This document shows, piece by piece, positions 51,875-61,040 of a stretch of DNA of 64,000 bases (its first letter is position 1; the number at the start of each line of letters is the position of its first letter). Source of the DNA: DASZTV01 sp035550655 (lineage in GTDB: Bacteria; Actinomycetota; Actinomycetes; JAFAQI01); contig DASZOU010000013.1 of the NCBI GenBank assembly GCA_035550655.1, positions 1 through 64,000 of the forward strand. The letters run 5' to 3'. The position numbers and the translations under genes are program-made. The notes under the pieces were generated by a model, which was not told where the DNA came from, made no database searches, and saw nothing but the letters and a program-made list of their open reading frames with translations.

Positions 51875-53548
51875 CTAGAAGCGAGCCGGCTCGCGGTAGT
51901 CCCCGAAGACGTCGCGCATCGCGCCACAGATCTCACCGAGGGTCGCTTCGGCGCGCGACGCCTCGAGAATCAGCGGGACCAGGTTCTCGTCGGTCGCCGC
52001 GGCTGCGCCGAGCCGCTCGAGCGCGGCATCGACCGCCGCGATGTCACGCCCGGCCTTTCGCCGCTCGAGCTCTGCAACCTGATCGAGCTCTACCTGGTGG
52101 GACACCCGGAGGATCTCGAGCTCGCTGGCGACCGTGTCGGCGTTGACGTTGACTCCGACAACCCGCTTGTCGCCCTTCTCCAGCATCGTCTGGTAGGCGA
52201 ATGCCGAGTCGGCGATCTCCGCCATGAACCAGCCGTCCTCGATCCCGCGCAGAATCCCCGAGGTCATCGAGCCGTCGCCGCCCATCTCGCGGATGCGGTC
52301 GAAGATCTCCTCCGCCTCCGCCTCGATCGCGTCGGTCAGCGCCTCGACGTACCAGGAGCCGCCCAGCGGGTCGGCGACGTTGGTGACGCCGGTCTCCTCC
52401 ATCAGCACCTGTTGCGTGCGCAAGGCGATCTCGGCGGCCTTCTCACTCGGCAGCGCCAGCACCTCGTCGAGTGCATTGGTGTGCAGCGAATTGGTGCCTC
52501 CGAGGACGGCTGCCAGCGCCTCAATCGCGGTCCGCACGATGTTGTTGTCGGGCTGCTGCGCCGTCAGCGAGACTCCCGCCGTCTGGGTGTGGAACCGCAG
52601 CCACTGCGCCCGCGGATCGGTAGCGCCGTAGACGTCGCGCAGCCATCGCGCCCAGATCCGGCGAGCGGCGCGGAACTTGGCGATCTCCTCGAAGAAGTCG
52701 ACGTGCGCATCGAAGAAGAAGGACAGGCCAGGCGCGAAGACGTTGACGTCCATGCCTCGTGACAGGCCGAGCTCGACGTAGCCGAACCCGTCGGCGAGGG
52801 TGAAGGCAAGCTCCTGCGCCGCGGTCGATCCCGCCTCTCTGATGTGGTAACCCGAGACGGACAGCGGCTTGTACCGGGGGATCTCGTTCGCGCAGTACTC
52901 CATCAGATCGCCGATCAGCCGCAGGTGCGGCTCCGGCGGGTAGAGCCACTCCTTCTGCGCGATGTACTCCTTGAAGATGTCCGTCTGCAGCGTCCCGTCG
53001 AGCTTGGAGATGTCACCGCCCTGACGCTCGGCCGCCACGAGATACATGCAGAAGATCGGGACCGCGGGACCGTTGATGGTCATCGAGGTCGTGACTTCTT
53101 CGAGCGGAATGCCTGTGAACAACAAGTCCATGTCAGCGGCAGAGTCGATCGCCACACCACAGTGACCGACCTCGCCGAGCGATCGCGGGTCGTCGGAGTC
53201 GCGACCCATCAAGGTCGGCATGTCGAACGCGACCGAGAGCCCGTCGCCGCCGGCCTCGAGGATCATCTTGTAGCGCTGGTTCGTCTGCTGCGCGTTGCCG
53301 AAGCCGGCGAACTGCCGGATGGTCCACTCCTTGCCGCGGTAGCCGGTCGGGTACAGGCCGCGGGTGAAGGGGTACTCGCCCGGCCACCCGATCTGCTCGA
53401 ACCGCGGGTACGACGTGCCGGGCGGCGGCCCGTACACCGGGTCGACCTCAACGCCCGAGAGCGTCGTGAAGTCCGCATCCCGGACCTTGGCCTCGTCGAA
53501 GCGGGCCTGCCAACGTGCCCGACCCGCCTCGATCTCCTCAGGATCCAC
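51875..53548 (-). CDS. acyl-CoA mutase large subunit, isobutyryl-CoA mutase-like
   Basis: 557-residue B12-dependent mutase catalytic subunit; the cobalamin-binding domain is absent and must come from a separate small subunit, which I do not see in the window. The barrel is well conserved (FPFTRGLYPTGYRGKEW in part, GLSVAFDMPTLMGRDSD, SGYHIREAGSTAAQELA, NNIVRTAIEALAAVLGGTNSLHTNALDE). The two substrate-selecting positions are Phe80 (RQFAGFG) and Gln198 (YIAQKEW). Methylmalonyl-CoA mutase has Tyr and Arg there and isobutyryl-CoA mutase Phe and Gln, so I prefer the latter. The GTG at 53548 has TAATCT at 53555-53560 (6 nt). It is followed upstream by a MarR regulator and MeaB. Confidence 0.85.
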   Translation of the reverse strand: MDPEEIEAGRARWQARFDEAKVRDADFTTLSGVEVDPVYGPPPGTSYPRFEQIGWPGEYPFTRGLYPTGYRGKEWTIRQFAGFGNAQQTNQRYKMILEAGGDGLSVAFDMPTLMGRDSDDPRSLGEVGHCGVAIDSAADMDLLFTGIPLEEVTTSMTINGPAVPIFCMYLVAAERQGGDISKLDGTLQTDIFKEYIAQKEWLYPPEPHLRLIGDLMEYCANEIPRYKPLSVSGYHIREAGSTAAQELAFTLADGFGYVELGLSRGMDVNVFAPGLSFFFDAHVDFFEEIAKFRAARRIWARWLRDVYGATDPRAQWLRFHTQTAGVSLTAQQPDNNIVRTAIEALAAVLGGTNSLHTNALDEVLALPSEKAAEIALRTQQVLMEETGVTNVADPLGGSWYVEALTDAIEAEAEEIFDRIREMGGDGSMTSGILRGIEDGWFMAEIADSAFAYQTMLEKGDKRVVGVNVNADTVASELEILRVSHQVELDQVAELERRKAGRDIAAVDAALERLGAAAATDENLVPLILEASRAEATLGEICGAMRDVFGDYREPARF

Positions 53549-53573
53549 ACGACCAGATTACTAGGACGTCCTA

Positions 53574-54083
53574 CTAAACCGAGTAGTCCCCCGCCGCGAC
53601 CCGCAACGCTCTCAACTGCTCGAACATTGCCTCGAGCGTCCGCTCGTCGTACATCCCGAGGCCGAAGTCGTCAGCCATCAGGTCGTCGGTCGCCCGCTTG
53701 ACGGTCTGCCGGCCGCTCGCCGTCAGCCGCGCGAGAACGCCGCGACCGTCCTGAGGGTTGGGCCGGCGCTCCACGAAGCCTTGGGTCGCGAGCCGCCCGA
53801 TGATGTTGGTGACGCTCGTCGGGTGCACCATGAGCCGCTCCCCGATCATCGAGAGCGGAAGCTCGCCGGCGTGACTGAAGTGCAGCAGGACGAGCGCTTC
53901 ATAGCGGGCGAAGGTCAGGCCATAGGGCTTCAGGAGCTCGTCATAGCGCGCGAGCAACAGCTGCTGTGCGCGCATGACCGAAGTCGCGACGCGCATCGCC
54001 GCGGCAGGCCCGAACTTCGCCTGCCAGATCTCACCCGCGCGTTCGATCGGGTCGAACGGAAGCCCGAGCGGCTCGCGGGACAC
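53574..54083 (-). CDS. MarR-family transcriptional regulator
   Basis: 169 residues with a winged helix of the MarR type: LTFARYEALVLLHFSHAGELPLSMIGERL, recognition region VHPTSVTNIIGRLATQGFVERR and the wing PQDGRGVLARLTASGR. The GTG at 54083 lies 10 nt after the meaB stop, so it probably belongs to the thiolase-meaB transcript and may control the acyl-CoA genes around it. The longer upstream frame is the antisense-phase of meaB and is rejected. Confidence 0.9.
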   Translation of the reverse strand: MSREPLGLPFDPIERAGEIWQAKFGPAAAMRVATSVMRAQQLLLARYDELLKPYGLTFARYEALVLLHFSHAGELPLSMIGERLMVHPTSVTNIIGRLATQGFVERRPNPQDGRGVLARLTASGRQTVKRATDDLMADDFGLGMYDERTLEAMFEQLRALRVAAGDYSV

Positions 54084-54093
54084 GTCGTGCCGC

Positions 54094-55050
54094 TCAGGAC
54101 TCGACGGCGGCGACGAGCCGATCAGCCGCGGCATACGGATCGGTCTTGCCGGCGAGTACCTCCGCAGCGAGCTCATCGAGAATCTCGCCGCCGTGAAGGT
54201 CGCCCATGCGCTGGCGCAGCGACGTCACCGCCAGCGTTTCGATCTCCTCCGCAGCGCGTCGGCGTCGGCGCTTGGTCAGCTCACCTGTCTCCTGCAGCCA
54301 GCCGTGATGACGGTCGAGGGCCTCGACGAGCTCGGCGATCCCTTCGCCTTTGGCGGAGACGGTGCTGAGCACGGGTGGTCGCCAGTCGCCCGGCCCCCGC
54401 TTCTCCCCGAGCGCCAGCATCGACTTGAGGTCCCGCACCGTCTGCGTCGCGCCGTCGCGGTCGGCCTTGTTGACGACGTACAGGTCGGCGATCTCGAGGA
54501 TCCCGGCCTTGGCGGCCTGGATGCCGTCGCCCAGGCCCGGCGCGAGCATGACGACGGTGCTGTCCGCCAGCGACGCGATCGCCACCTCGGCCTGCCCGAC
54601 GCCCACGGTCTCGATCATCACCACATCGCAGCCGACCGCGTCGAGGACGCGGATCGCCTGCGGCGTGGCCCATGACACGCCACCGAGATTCCCGCGGGTG
54701 CCCATCGAACGGATGTAGACGCCGGGGTCGGTCGCGTGCTCCTGCATGCGGACCCGGTCGCCGAGCAACGCGCCGCCCGAGAACGGCGACGTCGGATCGA
54801 TGGCCAGCACTGCCACCCGCTCACCGCGTGCTCGGTACGTCGACAGCAAGGCCGACGTGGTGGTCGACTTTCCGACGCCGGGCGAGCCCGTGAGACCGAT
54901 CAGCCGGGCGGAGCCGGCGTGCGGTGCGAGCGCCGCCATCACGTCTCGCAGCTGCGGCGCGGCGTTCTCGACGAGCGTGATCAGCCGCCCGACGCTGCGC
55001 GGATCCCCCTCGCGCGCCTTTTCGACCAGCGCGCCGATGTCGAGCGACAT
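54094..55050 (-). CDS. meaB: MeaB/ArgK-family G-protein chaperone of B12 mutases
   Basis: 318-residue GTPase that loads and protects adenosylcobalamin mutases. The P-loop is GLTGSPGVGKSTTTSALL; switch and base motifs are LAIDPTSPFSGGALLGDRVRM, IETVGVGQAE and VVNKADRDGA. The ATG at 55050 lies four bases after the thiolase stop. Being close to the mutase large subunit, it probably serves that enzyme. Confidence 0.94.
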   Translation of the reverse strand: MSLDIGALVEKAREGDPRSVGRLITLVENAAPQLRDVMAALAPHAGSARLIGLTGSPGVGKSTTTSALLSTYRARGERVAVLAIDPTSPFSGGALLGDRVRMQEHATDPGVYIRSMGTRGNLGGVSWATPQAIRVLDAVGCDVVMIETVGVGQAEVAIASLADSTVVMLAPGLGDGIQAAKAGILEIADLYVVNKADRDGATQTVRDLKSMLALGEKRGPGDWRPPVLSTVSAKGEGIAELVEALDRHHGWLQETGELTKRRRRRAAEEIETLAVTSLRQRMGDLHGGEILDELAAEVLAGKTDPYAAADRLVAAVES

Positions 55051-55054
55051 CGGG

Positions 55055-56239
55055 TCAGGCAGGCACGCGAAGCAGCAGCGCGTCACCCTGGCCGCCGCCG
55101 CCGCACAGCGACGCCACACCGAGCCCGCCACCGCGGCGACGCAGCTCGAGCGCCAGCGTCAGGGCCAACCGGGCGCCGGACGCCCCAATCGGATGACCCA
55201 GCGCGATCGCACCGCCGTTGACGTTGATCTTGTCCCACGGCAGGTCGAGCAGCTTCGCCGAATGCACGGCAACGGCGGCGAACGCCTCGTTGATCTCCAC
55301 GAGGTCAAGATCCGAGGCGGACGCGCCGGCACGCGCGAGCGCCTTGTTGATCGCGTTCGCCGGCTGCGCCTGAAGCGATGCGTCCGGCCCGGCGACGACG
55401 CCGTGGTGGCCGATCTCCGCGAGCACGGTCGCACCGTGGCGCTCGGCGGCCTCGCGGGACATGACGACGACCGCGCACGCACCGTCGGAGATCTGCGAGG
55501 CGGACCCGGCTGTGATGGTTCCGTCCATGGCGAACGCCGGCTTGAGCGCCCCGAGCCCCTCCAAGGTGGTGTCCGCGCGCACGCCCTCGTCGGTCGTGAA
55601 CTGGACCGGCTCGCCGCGGCGCTGAGGGATGGCGACGGGAGCGATCTCGTCGTCGAAGCTGCCGTTCTTCTGCGCCGCGGCGGCGAGCTCGTGCGAACGG
55701 GCGGCGAACTCGTCCTGTTCGGCACGTCCGATCCCGAGCTTCGCGTTGTGCGCCTCGGTCGACTCCCCCATCGCGCACTGGTCGAACGCGCAGAACAGGC
55801 CGTCGTACGCCATCGAGTCGACGAGCTTCGTGTCGCCGTACTTGAAGCCACGCCGAGAGCCGGGAAGCAGATGCGGTGCGTTGGTCATCGACTCCATGCC
55901 GCCCGCGACGACGACGTCGTACTCCCCTGCGGCAATGAGCTGGTCCGCCAGCGCGATCGCATCGAGACCCGACAGACAGACCTTGTTGATGGTGAGCGCC
56001 GGAACCGACATCGGGATGCCGCCTTTGACCGCAGCCTGGCGCGCGGTGATCTGCCCGGCGCCGGCCTGCAGGACCTGGCCCATGATCACGTAGTCGACCG
56101 CTTCCCCCGCGACGCCGGCGCGACCCAGCGCGGCCTCGATGGCGACGCCGCCGAGGTCCGCGCCGGAGAAGTCCGCGAGCGAGCCCTGCAGCTTGCCGAT
56201 GGGGGTACGGGCACCCGAGACGATCACCGATCCAGGCAT
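55055..56239 (-). CDS. acetyl-CoA C-acetyltransferase (thiolase)
   Basis: 394-residue thiolase. The acyl-enzyme cysteine is in TINKVCLSGLDAI; the C-terminal GHPIGASGARLALTLALEL and SLCGGGGQGDALLL carry the His and second Cys. NEAFAAVAVHSAKLL is also conserved. Length and motifs match degradative/biosynthetic acetoacetyl-CoA thiolases. The ATG at 56239 has TATCGT at 56247-56252 (7 nt). The longer frame upstream enters the mce promoter region and is not conserved. First gene of thiolase-meaB-marR. Confidence 0.94.
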   Translation of the reverse strand: MPGSVIVSGARTPIGKLQGSLADFSGADLGGVAIEAALGRAGVAGEAVDYVIMGQVLQAGAGQITARQAAVKGGIPMSVPALTINKVCLSGLDAIALADQLIAAGEYDVVVAGGMESMTNAPHLLPGSRRGFKYGDTKLVDSMAYDGLFCAFDQCAMGESTEAHNAKLGIGRAEQDEFAARSHELAAAAQKNGSFDDEIAPVAIPQRRGEPVQFTTDEGVRADTTLEGLGALKPAFAMDGTITAGSASQISDGACAVVVMSREAAERHGATVLAEIGHHGVVAGPDASLQAQPANAINKALARAGASASDLDLVEINEAFAAVAVHSAKLLDLPWDKINVNGGAIALGHPIGASGARLALTLALELRRRGGGLGVASLCGGGGQGDALLLRVPA

Positions 56240-56295
56240 GCCTGACACGATATGGGAATGAGCGAAGCGAAGCCGTTGTCCGGGTCGTTGGTGGG

Positions 56296-56736
56296 GTGCG
56301 CGTGACATCGACGCTGTTAACGCGGATCGACCACGTCGGCATCGCCTGCCGCGACCTCGAAGCCGCGATCGAGTTCTACGTCGCGACCTTCGGGCTCGTG
56401 GTGGCAGGCCGCGAGACCAACGACGCCCAGGGCGTGAAAGAAGCCATGCTTCACGTCGCCGACGCCCCGGGCGGCGCGTCGTACGTCCAGTTGCTTGAGC
56501 CGCTGGGCCCTGACACGCCGGTCGGCCGGTTCCTCGAGTCGAGAGGCGAGGGGGTCCACCACATCGGCTACGGAGTCGTCGACGTCAGCGCCGCCCTGGA
56601 GGAGCTCGGCGAGACCGGCATCAAGCTGATCGACAAGCAGCCGCGGCACGGCTCGCTCGGCGCCTCGATCGCGTTCCTTCATCCCAAGAGCGTCGGCGGG
56701 GTCCTCACCGAGCTCGTGCAGGCCGCCGGCCACTAG
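56296..56736 (+). CDS. mce: methylmalonyl-CoA epimerase
   Basis: 146-residue vicinal-oxygen-chelate protein that interconverts R and S methylmalonyl-CoA. The metal ligands are recognisable: DHVGIACRDLEAAIEFY (His), GEGVHHIGYGV (His), and GVLTELVQA (Glu). Length is standard. GTG at 56296 or 56302 are both possible starts; homology begins at LTRIDHVGIA. Its presence means methylmalonyl-CoA is handled in this organism even though the mutase subunit nearby looks isobutyryl-type. Confidence 0.92.
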   Translation: MRVTSTLLTRIDHVGIACRDLEAAIEFYVATFGLVVAGRETNDAQGVKEAMLHVADAPGGASYVQLLEPLGPDTPVGRFLESRGEGVHHIGYGVVDVSAALEELGETGIKLIDKQPRHGSLGASIAFLHPKSVGGVLTELVQAAGH

Positions 56737-56746
56737 GGAGCGACGG

Positions 56747-57682
56747 ATGTTCCGGGTCTTCACCGAGCCGCAGCAGGGCGCGTCGTACGAACAGCTGCTG
56801 GCAGTCGCCCGTACCGCCGAGGCGTGCGGCTACGGCGCCTTCTTCCGCTCCGACCACATCCTCAAGATGGGCGCGGTGAGCGGTCCGCCCGGCGTCACGG
56901 ACGCCTGGACGACCCTCGCCGGGTTGGCGCGTGACACGTCGACGATCCGGCTCGGGACGCTTGTCACACCCGTGACCTTCCGCCATCTCGGCGACTTCAC
57001 CGTCATCGCCGCCCAGGTGGACCAGATGAGCAACGGCCGCGTCGACATCGGGCTCGGCGCGGGCTGGTACGGCGCGGAGCACGACGGCTTCGGGATTCCC
57101 TTCCCCGAGCTGCCGACGCGTTACGACCTGCTCGAAGACCAGCTCGCGATCCTCACCGGTGTCTGGTCCGCCCCCTCCGGCGCAACCTTCGAGTACCAGG
57201 GCAAGACGACCTCGGTGCAGATCGCAGCAGACACCGTGCGGCCTGCGCAGAACCCACGCCCGCCGATCGTGCTCGGCGGCCAGGGCGGCCCGAAGTCCGC
57301 ACGCCTCGCCGCGACGTACGCCGCCGAGTACAACACCGCCTTCGTGCCGGTCGAGCGCATGGCGGCCACCCACGACAAGATCCGGGCCGCGTGCGAGAAC
57401 GAAGGACGCGACCCGGCCACGATGGTCTACTCGGTCGCCCTCGTGCTGTGCTGCGGTGAGAGCGAGGCCGACGTGGAGCGGCGGGCCGCGGCGATCGGCC
57501 GCGACGTCGCGGAGCTGCGGGAGAACGGGCTGGCCGGCACACCCGAAGAGGTGCTCGACAAGATCGGAAGGTACGCCGAGGCGGGGGCCGAGCGGTTCTA
57601 CGTGCAGGTCCTCGACCTCTCCGACCTCGACCACCTTCGCCTCGTCGCCGAACAGGTCATGACACACGCGCCAGGCCGGTAG
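56747..57682 (+). CDS. LLM class F420-dependent oxidoreductase
   Basis: 311-residue luciferase-like protein of the TIGR03560-type F420 group: FRVFTEPQQGASYEQLLAVARTAEACGYGAFFRSDH at the N-terminus (in part), GLGAGWYGAEHDGFGIPFPE and PPIVLGGQGGPKSARLAA. Substrate unknown. The ATG at 56747 has AGGGAG 6 nt upstream and follows mce by 10 nt, so the two are co-transcribed. Confidence 0.9.
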   Translation: MFRVFTEPQQGASYEQLLAVARTAEACGYGAFFRSDHILKMGAVSGPPGVTDAWTTLAGLARDTSTIRLGTLVTPVTFRHLGDFTVIAAQVDQMSNGRVDIGLGAGWYGAEHDGFGIPFPELPTRYDLLEDQLAILTGVWSAPSGATFEYQGKTTSVQIAADTVRPAQNPRPPIVLGGQGGPKSARLAATYAAEYNTAFVPVERMAATHDKIRAACENEGRDPATMVYSVALVLCCGESEADVERRAAAIGRDVAELRENGLAGTPEEVLDKIGRYAEAGAERFYVQVLDLSDLDHLRLVAEQVMTHAPGR

Positions 57683-57688
57683 GCGCGC

Positions 57689-58408
57689 TCAGTGAACCGG
57701 CGGAACCGGCCACTCCCGCGGTAGCGGCGCGCGGCCGGGAGCGACCGCCTCGACGATGAGGTCGAGCACCTCCTCGGTGTAGCCGACCAGCAGGTGCCTT
57801 GCGCCGGGAACGTCAACCACGCGCGCCTGCGGGATGGCCGCGAAGCGTTGCCGTGCTTCGGCGAACTGCAGGTAGTCGTCGAACTCAGGAATGATCGCGA
57901 CGACCGGCTTCCCCGACGCTGCCCACACGAAGAGGTCCGCTTCACCGGAGTACCGCAGCGGCGGAGCGATCAGCACGGCGCCGTGGACGCTTGGGTCACA
58001 CCCGTGGCGTAGCGCGAGATCGGTGCCGAACGACCAACCGACCAACCACGGCGCCGGTAAGTCCCGGTACTCGACCAGGTCGAGCGCGGCTGCGACGTCG
58101 TACCGCTCGCTCTCGCCCTCACCGAACACGCCTTCGCTGCGTCCGGCCTCGCTCTCGGTGCCGCGTGTGTTGAAGCGGAGAACCGCAAGGTCGGCCAGCG
58201 CCGGCAACCGATAGCTGGCCTTGCGCAGGAGGTGACTGTCCATCATCCCGCCGTGGGTGGGAAGCGGATGCAGCATGACGAGTGTCGCGATCGGCGCAGC
58301 CGCCTCCGGGAGCGCGAGCTCGCCGACCAGCGCGAGCCCGTCCGCGGTGTGCAACGTCACCGCTTCGCGACGGGCCGGCAGCACCGTGTTCGCCCGGATC
58401 TGGCTCAC
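57689..58408 (-). CDS. alpha/beta hydrolase (serine aminopeptidase/dienelactone hydrolase-like)
   Basis: 239 residues. TLVMLHPLPTHGGMMDSHLL gives the oxyanion loop, LVGWSFGTD the nucleophile elbow, IIPEFDDYLQF the acid and GARHLLVGYTEE the His. Such short hydrolases act on esters or acyl groups; the substrate is unknown. Convergent with the LLM gene (6 bp apart). GTG start at 58408. Confidence 0.84.
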   Translation of the reverse strand: MSQIRANTVLPARREAVTLHTADGLALVGELALPEAAAPIATLVMLHPLPTHGGMMDSHLLRKASYRLPALADLAVLRFNTRGTESEAGRSEGVFGEGESERYDVAAALDLVEYRDLPAPWLVGWSFGTDLALRHGCDPSVHGAVLIAPPLRYSGEADLFVWAASGKPVVAIIPEFDDYLQFAEARQRFAAIPQARVVDVPGARHLLVGYTEEVLDLIVEAVAPGRAPLPREWPVPPVH

Positions 58409-58444
58409 CTCGGCCGCACTCCTGTCATCGGGGACCCCGCTCCG

Positions 58445-58711
58445 TCATCTGCGGCGTAGGCGGGCCTGCCAACACGGCGTGTGCCAGTGCCGCCGCCCCG
58501 CCTCATCGCCAGGGCGCCACGCCACGATGTGCGGCGTGCCCGGCCGAAGCTCCTGCTGACAGCCCGGGCACCGATAGGTCTTCACGGCGGCCTCCGCCGT
58601 CAGCGGCCGCACCAGCCAGTCGCCATCGGGATGCGACTCCTCCGTCGCCCAGCCGCCGGTCCGAAGCGGAGCCGGTGTCTCGTCACGACGGCGCGCGCGG
58701 CGCGGACTCAC
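58445..58711 (-). CDS. small zinc-ribbon-like protein
   Basis: 88 residues. A basic N-terminus is followed by KTYRCPGCQQELRPGTPHIVAWRPGD and ends HWHTPCWQARLRRR, so a CxxC plus H/C pair could bind zinc. Homologous small proteins are common in actinobacteria, often misnamed ATP/GTP-binding protein; no function is known. The GTG at 58711 overlaps the stop of the 3-hydroxyacyl-CoA dehydrogenase gene by 4 nt (GTGA), supporting that it is translated. Confidence 0.8.
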   Translation of the reverse strand: MSPRRARRRDETPAPLRTGGWATEESHPDGDWLVRPLTAEAAVKTYRCPGCQQELRPGTPHIVAWRPGDEAGRRHWHTPCWQARLRRR

Positions 58712-60285
58712 GGGGAGCTGTCAGGACCCGCCGCGGCAAGCTCGTCGAGCAGCGCACACGGTGCGAGTGAGGGCAGGTGGGTGGCCGCGGCCAGATGCGC
58801 GAGAACCGATCGTGCGTCGTCGGCTCCGACTGCGGCGAGCATCGCGAACGGCCCGTCGGGATAGCCGCAGCCGAGCCGCATCGCGACATCCACGTCCGAG
58901 GTGCCCGCGTAGCCGTCGTCGACCATTCGCACCGCGTCCCCCAGGTGCGGCAGGACGAGAAAGTCGACGATGTGCCCTGGCCGGTCGCGGCAGGCGATTG
59001 CGGCGAGGCCTGCATCTCGGGCTGCAGCGACAACCGTTGCGACCGCATCAGGGTGGCTGTGCAACGTCGCGACCACCTCGATCACCCCGCCGCGCGGCGA
59101 ATGCGGAAGGTGCACCCCGACGATGTAGCCACGATCGGCGATCCCGGCGGTCATCGCGAGCACCGGCGCTTCATCAGTCGTCGCGGCCCCGATCACGGCG
59201 CCGGCCTTGGTGACGCGGATGACGCGGGCCAAGAGCTCGGCCGAAGCGGCGCGAGAGCTCGCATCGATGATGACGACATCGGCGTCAGCGGTCTTGTCAG
59301 GCTCAACCAGATCCAGCCCCGGCATCGCCGCGTGGAGCGCCGAAGCGCTGCTTGCCACCATCACGACGTTGGCGGTCGATCGCGAGCTGCCGGTCGCGAA
59401 GTCGGGCGCCGGCAACGACGCCACCGGCTCCCCGACGTCGTACCGGTAGTAGCCGCGCCCTGTCTTGCGGCCCAGGTCACCGGCCATGACGAGCCGGCGG
59501 AGCAGCGGCGCCGGCGCATAGCGCTGGTCGCGTGTCTCCTCGAACATCGTCTCCATGACGTCGAGCGAGACGTCCAAGCCGATCAGGTCCATCAGCGTCA
59601 ACGGGCCCATCGGCAAGCCACACGCTGCCACGATCGCGGCGTCGATGTCAGCGACAGCTGCCTGTCCGGTCTCTGCGGCGCGCGCCGCGGCATTGAGGTA
59701 GCCGAACAGCAGCGCGTTTGCGACGAACCCCGCCCGATCCGCCACAACCACCGGTGTCTTCCCGCAGCGTTCGGCAAGGGCGCGAACCGCAGCGGTCGCC
59801 TCAGGATCGGTGCGCACGGTGTGCACGACCTCGACCAGCCGCATGACCGGGGCGGGATTGAAGAAGTGCATCCCGACCACTCGATCGGCTCGACCCGTGG
59901 CGGTCGCGATCCGCGTCACCGGAAGCGAGGAGGTGTTGGTGGCGAGGATGGTGTCCGGCGGGCAGATCGCGTCGAGGTCGGCGAACAACGCCGTCTTGAT
60001 CTCCAGTCGCTCGGGCACCGCCTCCGTCACCAGGTCCGCACGGCTCAGGGCCCCCCGGTCGGTGGTGAACTCGACCCGCCCAAGAATGGTGTCGCGCTCA
60101 CCGGCGTCGAGCTTGCCGCGATCGACCGCCTTGCCGAGCGAGCCGGTCAGCCGCTTCTGCCCGGCCGCCAGCAGTGCGTCATCGATCTCGACCGCGACCA
60201 CTTCGAGCCCGGCGCGGGCGAACACCTCGACGATCCCGGCACCCATCGTGCCGAGGCCGACGACTCCTGCCGTCCGTATCTCCAC
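58708..60285 (-). CDS. double-length 3-hydroxyacyl-CoA dehydrogenase
   Basis: 525 residues. The first half (about 1-285) is a complete enzyme: GVVGLGTMGAGI (NAD), MHFFNPAPVMRLVEVV with the catalytic His, and the C-terminal substrate domain ending GRKTGRGYYRYD. The second half (about 310-515) looks like another dehydrogenase without the glycine-rich NAD motif, with GVHLPHSPRGGVIEVV in place of the His-Asn segment and GHIVDFLVLPHLGDAVRMVDDG as the second C-terminal domain. It oxidises 3-hydroxyacyl-CoA in beta-oxidation. Start GTG 60285 fits the family N-terminus. Confidence 0.9.
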   Translation of the reverse strand: MEIRTAGVVGLGTMGAGIVEVFARAGLEVVAVEIDDALLAAGQKRLTGSLGKAVDRGKLDAGERDTILGRVEFTTDRGALSRADLVTEAVPERLEIKTALFADLDAICPPDTILATNTSSLPVTRIATATGRADRVVGMHFFNPAPVMRLVEVVHTVRTDPEATAAVRALAERCGKTPVVVADRAGFVANALLFGYLNAAARAAETGQAAVADIDAAIVAACGLPMGPLTLMDLIGLDVSLDVMETMFEETRDQRYAPAPLLRRLVMAGDLGRKTGRGYYRYDVGEPVASLPAPDFATGSSRSTANVVMVASSASALHAAMPGLDLVEPDKTADADVVIIDASSRAASAELLARVIRVTKAGAVIGAATTDEAPVLAMTAGIADRGYIVGVHLPHSPRGGVIEVVATLHSHPDAVATVVAAARDAGLAAIACRDRPGHIVDFLVLPHLGDAVRMVDDGYAGTSDVDVAMRLGCGYPDGPFAMLAAVGADDARSVLAHLAAATHLPSLAPCALLDELAAAGPDSSP

Positions 60286-60314
60286 GCCCGCCAGTCTGCC
60301 GGATGCGGACGGGG

Positions 60315-61040
60315 CTAGCTTCGACCGCTGCCGAGGGTGGCGAGGAACTCCTTCAGGCGCTCCTTGGTCTCGGGCGAGGTCCACACCTGAAGGGCGCCGT
60401 CCGGCTCGCTGGCCACGGCGCTGAGCGCGGGTGCGTGAAGGTCCTGCTTCGTACGGGAGTAAAGATTGGCCGGAGTTCGGGCCAGCTTGGCCGCTACCGT
60501 CGCGGCCTGCTCCAGCAGCTCGTTCGGATCCGCGAGCTCGTCGACGAGTCCCAGGCGCAGCGCCTCCTGGCGACCGACCGCGTCACCCAGCAGGACGGTC
60601 TTGGAGGCGGCCGGGCCAAGCGCATGCCGCACTATCTCGAGCGCGATCCGCGGGAACGCCACGCCGACGGGGAGCTCGGTGAGCCCGATCGTGCCGGCGG
60701 ACATCAGCCGGTAGTCACAGCCCAGCGCGAACACACAGCCGCCGGCGATCGCGTGGCCGTTGATGGCGGCGACCACCGGATGGGGGTAGCTGAAGACGGC
60801 ATGGAACGCACGCGCGAGTGCGTGAAGAAAGCGCTCGGTGTAGTCGTCGCCGTCATCGATGATCCGGCGAAGGTCGACACCCGCCGAGAACGCACGACCA
60901 CGGCCGGTCAGCACGATCGGGCCAACAAGGCCTGCCAGCGTCGTCGTGATCGCTTCGACGAGATCGAGGTCGAGCGCGTTCACCGCGCCGTGATCGAGCT
61001 CGACGATCTTGATGTCGCCCACGTCATGAACGTTGATCAC
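60315..61040 (-). CDS. enoyl-CoA hydratase/isomerase family protein
   Basis: 241-residue crotonase-fold protein. GRGRAFSAGVDLRRI and AAINGHAIAGGCVFALGCDYRLM form the oxyanion hole. The second catalytic region reads GLTELPVGVAFPRIAL, differing from the ATFGQPE...LG of typical hydratases, and the first Glu of the hydratase pair is replaced in GGCVFALG. It may therefore be an isomerase or other crotonase rather than a hydratase. The GTG at 61040 has GAGGGGG upstream. It lies upstream of the double dehydrogenase on the same strand. Confidence 0.85.
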   Translation of the reverse strand: MINVHDVGDIKIVELDHGAVNALDLDLVEAITTTLAGLVGPIVLTGRGRAFSAGVDLRRIIDDGDDYTERFLHALARAFHAVFSYPHPVVAAINGHAIAGGCVFALGCDYRLMSAGTIGLTELPVGVAFPRIALEIVRHALGPAASKTVLLGDAVGRQEALRLGLVDELADPNELLEQAATVAAKLARTPANLYSRTKQDLHAPALSAVASEPDGALQVWTSPETKERLKEFLATLGSGRS

